Counted from the first letter of the stretch, positions 7,828-13,564 are shown. The stretch is 14,278 nucleotides of DNA from Pseudomonadota bacterium (GCA_023388835.1 JAEWFK010000059.1:1-14278), one strand, 5' to 3'. Numbers and translations are program-made. Notes: generated from the sequence alone by a model not told the origin.

Positions 7828-7864
7828 AAATGAATCAGGCGCCACGGGGGCGCCTGATTCATTT
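7828..7864. terminator. Perfect 16-bp inverted repeat after tctA
   Basis: Arms AAATGAATCAGGCGCC (7828-7843) and its exact complement (7849-7864) surround a 5-nt loop. The structure lies 53 bases beyond the tctA stop and about 85 bases before the dehydrogenase start. GC-rich pairs sit near the loop and A/T pairs at the base, so each strand ends its stem with ATTT, which suits a bidirectional intrinsic terminator. If it works, the dehydrogenase is expressed from its own promoter or by partial read-through. Confidence 0.6.
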
Positions 7865-7917
7865 CTGTGCCTGTTGTGGGAAACCCCGGACCGGTTAGGG
7901 CCCGGACTTCCGGTGTA

Positions 7918-9420
7918 TCACTCTTCCACGAAAGCTTCTTCGCGCTTCTTCTTGATGGAAGGCAAGGCCACCAGCACCACAAGGAAGGCTGCTGCGAGCA
8001 ACAGTGACAGCGACAGCGGACGGGTGACGAAGGTGGTGTAGTCACCGCGGGCCAGCAGCAGGGCTCGACGGAAGTTTTCTTCCATCATGGGCCCAAGCAC
8101 CAAGCCCAGCAGCAAGGGCGCGCCTTCACACTTGAGTTTCGCCCAGATGTAACCCACCAGACCGAAGGCTGCCGTCATCCAGATGTCGAACACGTTGTAG
8201 TTCAACGAGTAGACCCCGATCGTGCAGAACACCAGAATTGCTGGGAACAGGATGCGATAGGGAACGGTCAGTAGTTTGACCCAGAGGCCAATCAGCGGCA
8301 GGTTCAGAATCACCAGCATCAGGTTGCCGATCCACATGGACACGATCAGGCCCCAGAAGAGTTCCGGGTGGCTGGTCATGACCTGAGGGCCGGGCTGAAT
8401 GTTGTGAATCGTCATGGCGCCGATCATCAGGGCGGTCACGGCGTTGCCGGGAATACCCAGGGTGAGCAGCGGAATGAACGAAGCCTGCGAGCCGGCGTTG
8501 TTCGCCGATTCCGGGCCAGCCAAGCCGGCCGGGTGGCCCTTGCCGAAGCGTTCCGGATTCTTCGACAGCTTCTTCTCCATGGTGTAGGAGGCGAAGGAAG
8601 ACAGGACCGCACCGCCGCCCGGCAGAATACCCAGGGCGCAACCAATGGCGGTACCGCGGACCGCGGCAGGCCAGGCTTCCTTGAATTCCTGCTTGTTCGG
8701 GTACAGGGTACCGACCTTGTCAGTGATGTCGATGCGCTCGTCCTTCAGTTCCAGGTTCGTCATGATTTCAGAGAAACCGAAGACGCCCATGGCCACGACC
8801 GCGAAGTCGATGCCGTCCTGGAGTTCCGGGATGCCGAAGTCATAGCGTGCCACGCCGGAGTTCACGTCGGTGCCGATCATGCCGAGCAGCAGGCCGAGCA
8901 GGATCATGCAGATGGCCTTGGGCAGCGAACCCGAAGCCAGCACCACAGCACCGATCAGACCCAGCACCATGAGCGAGAAGTACTCTGCAGGCCCGAATTT
9001 GAAGGCGACTTCCGCCAGGGGAGGCGCAAAGCCGGCGATCATGATGGTGGCGACGCAGCCGGCGAAGAAGGAACCCAGGGCGGCGATGGCCAGTGCCGCG
9101 CCGGCCCGACCATTACGCGCCATCTGGTGCCCGTCAAGCACGGTTACGACGGCGGATGTTTCGCCCGGCAATGCCACGAGAATGGCTGTGGTCGAACCCC
9201 CATAGGCAGCGCCGTAGTAAATACCGGCCAGCATGATAAGGCCGGCCACGGGCGGCAACACATAAGTGATGGGCAACAGCATGGCGATGGTCGGTACAGG
9301 ACCGATGCCGGGCAGCACCCCGATCAGCGTACCCAGCAAGCAGCCGAGCAAACAGTAAACGATGTTTTCCAGCGTGAGGGCAACGGAGAACCCGAGAGCC
9401 AGATGTTCAAGCAATTCCAT
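7918..9420 (-). CDS. tctA: TctA, large membrane subunit of tripartite tricarboxylate transporter
   Basis: This is the large integral-membrane subunit of a tripartite tricarboxylate transporter, which imports carboxylates with a periplasmic binding protein and the small subunit TctB. The protein is 500 residues, full family length, with about 10-12 hydrophobic segments. The family motifs are LIGVLPGIGPVPTIAMLLP (about 37-55), YYGAAYGGSTTAILVALPGE (about 68-87), and in the second half GILPGGGAVLSSF and LGIPGNAVTALMIGAMTIH. The charged C-terminus (IKKKREEAFVEE) is cytosolic-like. It starts 13 bp after the tctB stop with a clear TAGGAG seven bases upstream, so tctB-tctA form an operon. Substrate specificity is set mainly by the missing binding protein and cannot be read here. 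Confidence 0.95.
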   Translation of the reverse strand: MELLEHLALGFSVALTLENIVYCLLGCLLGTLIGVLPGIGPVPTIAMLLPITYVLPPVAGLIMLAGIYYGAAYGGSTTAILVALPGETSAVVTVLDGHQMARNGRAGAALAIAALGSFFAGCVATIMIAGFAPPLAEVAFKFGPAEYFSLMVLGLIGAVVLASGSLPKAICMILLGLLLGMIGTDVNSGVARYDFGIPELQDGIDFAVVAMGVFGFSEIMTNLELKDERIDITDKVGTLYPNKQEFKEAWPAAVRGTAIGCALGILPGGGAVLSSFASYTMEKKLSKNPERFGKGHPAGLAGPESANNAGSQASFIPLLTLGIPGNAVTALMIGAMTIHNIQPGPQVMTSHPELFWGLIVSMWIGNLMLVILNLPLIGLWVKLLTVPYRILFPAILVFCTIGVYSLNYNVFDIWMTAAFGLVGYIWAKLKCEGAPLLLGLVLGPMMEENFRRALLLARGDYTTFVTRPLSLSLLLAAAFLVVLVALPSIKKKREEAFVEE

Positions 9421-9433
9421 GAATGGCTCCTAC

Positions 9434-9895
9434 TTAGTTGCCTAGAAAGCTCGGCCAGAGCGGGAACACGAGGCCCAGACCCTTGATGAAGGCCAGCCAC
9501 ACGAAGATCACGAGGAAAATGCCGGTTGCCGCAGCGACCTTCCAGCTGAATTCATGGCTGGCCAGGCTGCTGACGAATACCAGCAGGAAGACCGTGATGT
9601 AGACGCCCAGAGAGTTGAGTAAGACACCGGCCAGGATGACCGAACCGATGACGATGCCTGCGATGCGGAAATCGAATTTCTCGACTTCGGTCTCTTCAGC
9701 CTTTTCTTTCAGTGCGCCGATGGCCACGACTGCGCCCAGCAACGCCAGACACACACCGAGCCAGAACGGGAAGTAACCCGGACCCATGCGCGCCGCCGTG
9801 CCCATCGAGTAGTTCGTAGCGCCCAGGGCGAACCCCACTCCCAGCGCGACGAACATGACTCCGGACCAGAAGTCCTGCTTATTTCTAAGCTGCAT
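9434..9895 (-). CDS. tctB: TctB, small membrane subunit of tripartite tricarboxylate transporter
   Basis: This small, poorly conserved membrane subunit pairs with TctA. From the ATG at 9895 it has 153 residues and four hydrophobic segments (about 9-26, 40-62, 77-112, 120-147). The family-typical pattern ARMGPGYFPFWLG lies between the first two. The start is fixed by a very strong ribosome site, AGGAGAGG (9905-9912 on the complement), nine bases before the ATG; the frame is open further upstream to 9985 but that extension has no such site. It is the first gene of the tctBA operon. The expected tctC gene is not upstream; instead there is a 366-bp regulatory gap. Confidence 0.9.
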   Translation of the reverse strand: MQLRNKQDFWSGVMFVALGVGFALGATNYSMGTAARMGPGYFPFWLGVCLALLGAVVAIGALKEKAEETEVEKFDFRIAGIVIGSVILAGVLLNSLGVYITVFLLVFVSSLASHEFSWKVAAATGIFLVIFVWLAFIKGLGLVFPLWPSFLGN

Positions 9896-10022
9896 GTTGA
9901 TGAACCTCTCCTGCAGATTTTGATGTATTGATGCCGTGTCCCGAAGTCGACCGCGAACGGCGGACTGCGGGCAGGGCCCGTCCAAAAGGTGCCGAATGGT
10001 AATGGAGCGAAAGGGGGCTGAG

Positions 10023-10053
10023 AACCCTGAAAGGAGCCTTTGGGCACAGGGTT
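10023..10053 (-). promoter_or_regulatory. Candidate leader hairpin of tctBA
   Basis: Nested inverted repeats: outer arms AACCCTG (10023-10029) and CAGGGTT (10047-10053), and inner arms AAAGG (10030-10034) and CCTTT (10037-10041) around a 2-nt loop, with GGGCA bulged on one side. If tctBA is transcribed from near the phased repeats, this hairpin lies in its 5' leader. The function is inferred. TTTT follows the plus-strand version, but no plus-strand transcript is expected to end here. Confidence 0.3.
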
Positions 10054-10074
10054 TTCCCGGTGCGCCAAGCTTTT

Positions 10075-10094
10075 TTTGTCATTCTGATGACAAA
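10075..10094. promoter_or_regulatory. Perfect palindrome TTTGTCAT-TCTG-ATGACAAA, candidate operator
   Basis: Two exact 8-bp half-sites are separated by 4 bp, in the gap upstream of tctB and next to the phased repeats. The two-fold symmetry fits a dimeric repressor or activator rather than an OmpR-type regulator, which usually binds direct repeats. The sequence is directly visible; the role is inferred from placement. Confidence 0.45.
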
Positions 10095-10116
10095 TCCGAC
10101 TTTTTTTTGATCTCAC

Positions 10117-10155
10117 TGAAAGTAGTTTGAAAGGTACTTGAAAAACCGGTGAAAG
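10117..10155. promoter_or_regulatory. Four TGAAAG/A repeats at exact 11-bp spacing, candidate TctD operator
   Basis: TGAAAG, TGAAAG, TGAAAA and TGAAAG start at 10117, 10128, 10139 and 10150, one helical turn apart. Read toward tctB they are CTTTCA/TTTTCA boxes separated by 5 bp. OmpR-family regulators of the PmrA/QseB group bind tandem half-sites with this 6+5 arrangement. A regulator of that branch (4524-5201) lies beside the transporter genes, so these boxes are its most likely target. They lie 222-260 bp upstream of the tctB start. Confidence 0.5.
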
Positions 10156-10261
10156 GTTATGATTCGGCGGTACGCAGTTCCGGGGACCTGCGTGCCGGGA
10201 TTCAGGTCAAAGTGGTCCTCTCTACTGTTCACCCCCTCGCGGGATGGTTTACGATAACGCC

Positions 10262-10666
10262 ATGTTGGAAGATCTCGATTCTCTCGCCGCCCGTATCGGG
10301 CAACTGGTGCAATTCTCCAGGCAGCTTCAGTCCGATCGTACGGCGCTGCAGGCGCGCATCATCGGCCTCGAGCAGGAACGCAATGCCTTGCGTGATCAGG
10401 TTCAGCGCCAGCAGGCGGAATTTAGCGAACTTGCCGAAAGCAGCGCCAGCCACGAAGCCCGTGTCGACATCCTGCGCGCCGAAGCCGACAGTGTCCGCCT
10501 TTCGCTGCAAAGCGAAGTCGAGCGCTGCAAGAATGAATACGAGGCCCTGCGCCGCCAGCTCGCCGCCAGTCAGGCCGATTCTTCGCGCCTGAAAGCCGCC
10601 GCTGGGCAGGCCCAGCTTCAGATCGATTCCATACTCATGCGCCTGCCCGGCGCACCGCAGGAGTAA
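10262..10666 (+). CDS. ZapB-like coiled-coil cell-division protein
   Basis: This 134-residue cytoplasmic protein is almost entirely predicted coiled coil: heptad-like Leu/Ala spacing with many Gln, Arg and Glu from about 5 to 130, and a short Pro-containing tail. It lies 4 bp upstream of zapA, the place where betaproteobacteria carry a small coiled-coil protein annotated as ZapB-like or TIGR02449, thought to act with ZapA at the FtsZ ring. The start at 10262 (MLEDLDSLAARIGQLVQFSR) fits the family N-terminus; an ATG at 10244 would add six residues. Neither has a ribosome site. A TACGAT box lies six bases before the chosen ATG, so the mRNA could be leaderless. Sequence-level function is weakly constrained because coiled coils look alike. 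Confidence 0.75.
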   Translation: MLEDLDSLAARIGQLVQFSRQLQSDRTALQARIIGLEQERNALRDQVQRQQAEFSELAESSASHEARVDILRAEADSVRLSLQSEVERCKNEYEALRRQLAASQADSSRLKAAAGQAQLQIDSILMRLPGAPQE

Positions 10667-10670
10667 CTCA

Positions 10671-10982
10671 ATGGAACGCGTCGACGTATCCATATTGGGC
10701 CGTGACTACTCACTGGCCTGCCTTCCGTCCGAGAAAGACGCCTTGCTTGCCGCCGTGCGGCTGGTCGATCAGCGCATGCTGGCCATCAAGGGCGCGGCCA
10801 AGGTGGCCGGCAACGAGCGCATTGCCGTCATGGCGGCTATCCAGATCGCGGGCGAAATGCTTGGCATGCGCGCGCCCGACGGCCCGCTTGCCAACGTCGC
10901 GCTCGGCGACTTCAAGCGCAAAATCGAAGACATGCATGCCATGCTCGATCAGGTGGTTGGGTTACCCGCCCAATCAAGGTAA
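10671..10982 (+). CDS. zapA: ZapA, FtsZ-ring-associated cell-division protein
   Basis: ZapA is a small cytoplasmic protein that bundles FtsZ filaments at mid-cell. The protein has 103 residues. Its N-terminal half matches the family pattern: VDVSILGRDYSLACLPSEK at about 4-22, then LLAAVRLVDQRMLAIKGA and NERIAVMAAIQIAGEML at about 48-64. A C-terminal helix (DFKRKIEDMHAMLDQVV) dimerises in the family. The ribosome site CAGGAG precedes the ATG at 10671. It is the second gene after the coiled-coil partner and is followed directly by the 6S RNA gene, a long-conserved proteobacterial arrangement. Confidence 0.93.
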   Translation: MERVDVSILGRDYSLACLPSEKDALLAAVRLVDQRMLAIKGAAKVAGNERIAVMAAIQIAGEMLGMRAPDGPLANVALGDFKRKIEDMHAMLDQVVGLPAQSR

Positions 10983-11029
10983 AATTGCTTTAACGAATTC
11001 ACGGATACTGCTTGCAGTATTCAACCGCT

Positions 11030-11206
11030 TGTCCCTGCGGTGCTCGTGACTTGGCCATACATTCCTTGAACCAATGCTACTGGCATAGGTTGCTGGATTG
11101 GCTGGTAGGAGCGATCTCCTTAACTGGAGAACCCGAAGCCGGCCTGATGGCGACCAACTTGAACCCACGGTTCAGGATGCCGGCCTAGACGGCACATGCG
11201 GGGCAT
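11030..11206 (+). ncRNA. ssrS: 6S RNA
   Basis: 6S RNA is the roughly 180-nt RNA that mimics an open promoter and sequesters the sigma-70 RNA polymerase in stationary phase. It is located immediately after zapA, its classic position. The ends pair imperfectly (GTCCCTGCGGTG near 11031 with CACATGCGGGGC near 11194). Inside them GGCC (11053-11056) pairs with GGCC (11182-11185), CATTCC with GGATG, and TGAACC (11067-11072) with GGTTCA (11169-11174), giving the long interrupted hairpin around the central bubble. No credible open reading frame covers it. Ends are accurate to perhaps 5 nt. The promoter, within about 45 nt after the zapA stop, is not clear to me. Confidence 0.85.
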
Positions 11207-11215
11207 TTAATAAGA

Positions 11216-11246
11216 AAGCTCGCCGATTCATGCGGCGAGCTTTTTT
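11216..11246 (+). terminator. Intrinsic terminator after 6S RNA
   Basis: A perfect 10-bp stem (AAGCTCGCCG at 11216-11225, CGGCGAGCTT at 11233-11242) with a 7-nt loop is followed by a run of six T (11241-11246). It ends transcripts from zapB-like/zapA and the 6S gene, about 10 nt beyond the mature 6S 3' end. Confidence 0.9.
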
Positions 11247-11252
11247 CTTTGT

Positions 11253-11275
11253 GCGCGCCGCGTGAGGCGGCGCGC
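11253..11275. repeat. GC-rich hairpin next to the 6S terminator
   Basis: A perfect 9-bp inverted repeat (GCGCGCCGC, 5-nt loop GTGAG, GCGGCGCGC) lies 6 bp after the terminator T-run. It has no T-run of its own. It could back up the terminator or shield the following region. Between it and the next gene (11276-11420) I see no gene; only a TACACT -10-like box at 11385 without a partner. Confidence 0.35.
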
Positions 11276-11420
11276 CTGCGTTGTCCATGCGGCGGTCTCG
11301 GGGCGAGGGGACCGTGTCGCGCCGATGTGTTCCATGCTGTTACGTTTGCTCGTCGCCGCCGGTGGTGGTGGGGGCCGAGCGCAGTACACTGGGCGCTTTC
11401 CAAGCGAACGGAGTCCATTC

Positions 11421-12167
11421 ATGAAGCTTGTCCCGCTCATCTCTTCCCGCTTTGTTTCCATGGTCGCCGCCGCGGGCCTAGCAGTCGCCGCGTTTTCAGC
11501 GGCCGGCTCGGCCGCCGCGCAGGACACCTCGCCAGCTACGGTGAAATACCCCTACGCCAGCTTGCGGGCCGAGGCGGTCACCGAGGTGGCGCGCGACACC
11601 GTGCGCTTGACGCTTGCTGCCGAGGTCAGCGCCGCCACACAGGCTGAAGTGGCTTCGGCGCTGACTGAAAAGGTAGATAGTGTCATGAAGCAGGTGCGTG
11701 GCAAAGAGGGCATCAAGGCGTATAGCGGCAACTTCCAGATTTGGCCCATGAACGACAAGGAAGGTCTTATTTCAAACTGGCGTGGGCGGTCCGAGATCAT
11801 TCTTGAGTCGACCGACTTTGAGGCGGTGTCGCTGCTTGCGTCCGAGGTGGCGGACCGCATGCCGATTTCCAATATGGCGTTTTCAGTTGCACCGCGCGAA
11901 CGTGCCCATCACGAAGCCGAGCTCTTGCAGGAAGCCGCTGCCGCTTTCCGGGAACGCGCGCAAGTGCTTACCAAGGCCTTCGGCTACGACTCGTATTCGA
12001 TCCGGGAAATCGAACTGGGCGGCGCGGGGGCATCGTACCAGCCAGAAGCGCGCCGCATGATGGCCATGGCGGCAGATGCCTCCATGAATGTGCCCCTTGA
12101 AGGCGGCACCGAACGCATCAGCCTGTCCGTTCAGGGGACGATCTTCCTGCATTCGCCCAAAGAATGA
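11421..12167 (+). CDS. Secreted SIMPL-domain (DUF541, YggE-like) protein
   Basis: This is a predicted periplasmic protein of 248 residues. A signal peptide (basic MKLVPLISSR, a hydrophobic Ala-rich core, cleavage near A-A-A-Q at about 34) is followed by one SIMPL domain, about 42-245. Recognisable segments are VTEVARDTVRLTLAAEV at about 53-69, YSGNFQIWPM at about 101-110 and WRGRSEIILES at about 120-130. The domain ends in ERISLSVQGTIFL. E. coli YggE, of this family, has been associated with oxidative stress relief; the biochemical role is unknown. The ATG at 11421 has GGAG seven bases upstream. Its last 50 bp overlap the 3' end of the convergent lgt gene. It sits where many relatives carry the fau/ygfA gene after 6S RNA. 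Confidence 0.82.
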   Translation: MKLVPLISSRFVSMVAAAGLAVAAFSAAGSAAAQDTSPATVKYPYASLRAEAVTEVARDTVRLTLAAEVSAATQAEVASALTEKVDSVMKQVRGKEGIKAYSGNFQIWPMNDKEGLISNWRGRSEIILESTDFEAVSLLASEVADRMPISNMAFSVAPRERAHHEAELLQEAAAAFRERAQVLTKAFGYDSYSIREIELGGAGASYQPEARRMMAMAADASMNVPLEGGTERISLSVQGTIFLHSPKE

Positions 12168-12912
12168 AGGCTCCGGCCAGCACCATGGGGATTGACAGGA
12201 GCTGGCCCATTGAGAGTCCCGCTGTGAGCAGGCCCAGGAAGTCGTCGGGCTCACGGGTGAATTCCACGAAGAAGCGCGCAACGCCATAGCCGACCAGGAA
12301 CAGCCCGCTGACTTGGCCGCGTCGGCGGGGCTTGCTCGAATACCACCATAGAAGGGCGAATAGCAAGAGCCCTTCCAGGAACATTTCATACAGTTGAGAA
12401 GGGTGCCGGGGGAGGACTCCGGCATAGGGGAACACCATGCCCCACGGCAAATCCGTGGTGCGTCCCCAGAGCTCCCCATTCACGAAGTTGCCCCAGCGCC
12501 CCGCTGCCAGCCCCAGAGGGATCATGGGTGCGATGAAGTCGGCAATATCCAACATATGGCGATGGCGGCTGCGCGCGTACCAAAGCAGCACCGCGATCAC
12601 GCCGATCAGTCCGCCATGAAAGGACATTCCCCCCTCCCATATATGAAGTATCTCGAGCGGGTGAGAAAGATAGTGGGCCGGCTTGTAGATGAGGGCGTAG
12701 CCCAGTCTTCCGCCGACTACGACACCGACGACGCAGTAAAAGATGATGTCCTCAAGGTCACGAAGGGTAAAGTCCGTTTTTCCTTGTCGAATGCGCCTCC
12801 CGCCTAATAGCCAGACGGCAGCGAAACCCAATAGATACATCAGGCCGTACCAATGTATGGCGATGGGTCCAAGCTGAAGTGCTATGGGATCGAATTGGGG
12901 ATGTTGCAGCAT
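12118..12912 (-). CDS. lgt: Lgt, prolipoprotein diacylglyceryl transferase
   Basis: Lgt transfers diacylglycerol from phosphatidylglycerol to the lipobox cysteine of prolipoproteins in the inner membrane, the first step of lipoprotein maturation. It has 264 residues from the ATG at 12912, typical for betaproteobacteria, with about seven membrane segments. Motifs: IAIHWYGLMYLLGF (about 17-30), VGGRLGYALIY (about 66-76), GGMSFHGGLIG (about 94-104) and the Lgt signature AAGRWGNFVNGELWGR (about 136-151). RHPSQLYE (about 169-176) and RFFVEFTREPD (about 213-223) follow. A GTG at 12924 would add four residues; neither start has a visible ribosome site. Its 3' end overlaps the convergent SIMPL gene by 50 bp, and it diverges from the cytochrome c gene across 168 bp. 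Confidence 0.96.
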   Translation of the reverse strand: MLQHPQFDPIALQLGPIAIHWYGLMYLLGFAAVWLLGGRRIRQGKTDFTLRDLEDIIFYCVVGVVVGGRLGYALIYKPAHYLSHPLEILHIWEGGMSFHGGLIGVIAVLLWYARSRHRHMLDIADFIAPMIPLGLAAGRWGNFVNGELWGRTTDLPWGMVFPYAGVLPRHPSQLYEMFLEGLLLFALLWWYSSKPRRRGQVSGLFLVGYGVARFFVEFTREPDDFLGLLTAGLSMGQLLSIPMVLAGAFILWANAGRSSPERTG

Positions 12913-13080
12913 GAGGGAGGGCACGCGTTGAAATGGGAATATGGCCGATAATACCCTTTGGGAGCTGCGGTCCGGAGTTCAAACGGTCCGGCGCGCCGGC
13001 GTCAAATGCACCGGTAAAGCTCCAAAGCGCCGTCGCGTTCATTTCGCAGCGGTTTCATCATTGCGGGAGGGTGCGTTCTC

Positions 13081-13515
13081 ATGATGTTTCGTGGGCTCTT
13101 GGTGGCTGGACTATTGTCTTGCGGTACGGCGAATGCCGGCGATGTCGGCGATGTCGGTCAAGCGCTGGCAAAGCGCAGCGTCTGCCTCGCCTGCCACCAG
13201 GTCGATACCAAACGTGTGGGTCCGAGCTTCCGGGATATCGGAGTCCGGTATGCCGGCAATGAGCAGGCGAAGGAATATCTCGCTGAGCGGATTCGGGGCG
13301 GCAGCCGTGGCGTGTGGGGCGCTATTCCCATGCCTGCCCAGAGGCAGGTGGATACGGAAACCGCCTTGAAGCTTGCGGAATGGATTCTCTCGCTTGCTCC
13401 ATCGACGGAAGTCCCAGGCTCTTTGGATTCTCCCGCCGCTGGTGTTCCGTTGATCGATCCTGCCGAAGACGTATCCGCGCCCGCGCCGGCTGCCGGGGAA
13501 CCAGCACTTCCCTAG
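13081..13515 (+). CDS. Exported class I cytochrome c
   Basis: This is a small mono-heme c-type cytochrome of 144 residues, an electron carrier in the periplasm or anchored to a membrane. The N-terminal signal sequence (MMFRGLLVAGLLSCGTANAG) precedes the heme site CLACH at 35-39. VGPSFRDIGVRYAG follows, and the axial methionine lies in AIPMPAQ (M84), with the closing helix ALKLAEWILSLAP (about 95-107). This is the layout of c551/c552-type and c5-like cytochromes. After about residue 108 comes a tail rich in Pro, Ala and acidic residues, longer than in the minimal family members. The ribosome site GGGAGG lies ten bases before the ATG. Residues 11-14 (LLSC) resemble a weak lipobox, so a lipoprotein form cannot be excluded. 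The respiratory partner is unknown. Confidence 0.87.
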   Translation: MMFRGLLVAGLLSCGTANAGDVGDVGQALAKRSVCLACHQVDTKRVGPSFRDIGVRYAGNEQAKEYLAERIRGGSRGVWGAIPMPAQRQVDTETALKLAEWILSLAPSTEVPGSLDSPAAGVPLIDPAEDVSAPAPAAGEPALP

Positions 13516-13564
13516 TTGGAAAACGGCTTGCCCGCCAGGGCGCCCAACACTAAAGGTGATCTGT

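Larger units (their letters stand above)
9896..10261. promoter_or_regulatory. Divergent control region between tctBA and zapB-like/zapA
   Basis: This 366-bp stretch has no convincing gene. From left to right it holds the tctB ribosome site (9905-9912), a compound hairpin (10023-10053), a T7 tract (10071-10077), a perfect palindrome (10075-10094), a T8 tract (10101-10108), four 11-bp-phased TGAAAG/A repeats (10117-10155) and a 10-bp hairpin (10168-10197). A TACGAT box follows just before the zapB-like start. The two T-tracts begin 30 bp apart, about three helical turns, so the DNA may be bent. I could not pick a confident -35/-10 pair for tctBA. Confidence 0.6.

Noticed and set aside
7743..8045. 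In-frame upstream extension of the dehydrogenase by about 100 codons
   Set aside because: The extension crosses the 16-bp inverted repeat and antisense tctA sequence. The internal ATG at 7742 has AGGAG at a suitable distance and gives the normal family length.
8368..9486. Long plus-strand open frame of 372 codons opposite tctA
   Set aside because: tctA shows full-length family motifs, membrane helices and a good ribosome site. The opposite frame has the His/Gly/Arg-rich composition of an antisense frame in high-GC DNA.
9896..9985. In-frame extension of tctB to an upstream start
   Set aside because: The ATG at 9895 has AGGAGAGG nine bases upstream and begins where the family's first membrane segment is expected. 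The extension is polar and lacks such a site.
10085..10140. A sigma-70 promoter for tctBA on the minus strand
   Set aside because: Candidate -10 boxes (CAGAAT, TACTTT) match at no more than four of six positions and have no -35 at a proper distance. An activator-dependent promoter is possible, but I cannot place it.
10974..11168. Minus-strand open frame of 64 codons over the 6S region
   Set aside because: The region folds as 6S RNA in its classic place after zapA. The frame has no ribosome site and no recognisable product.
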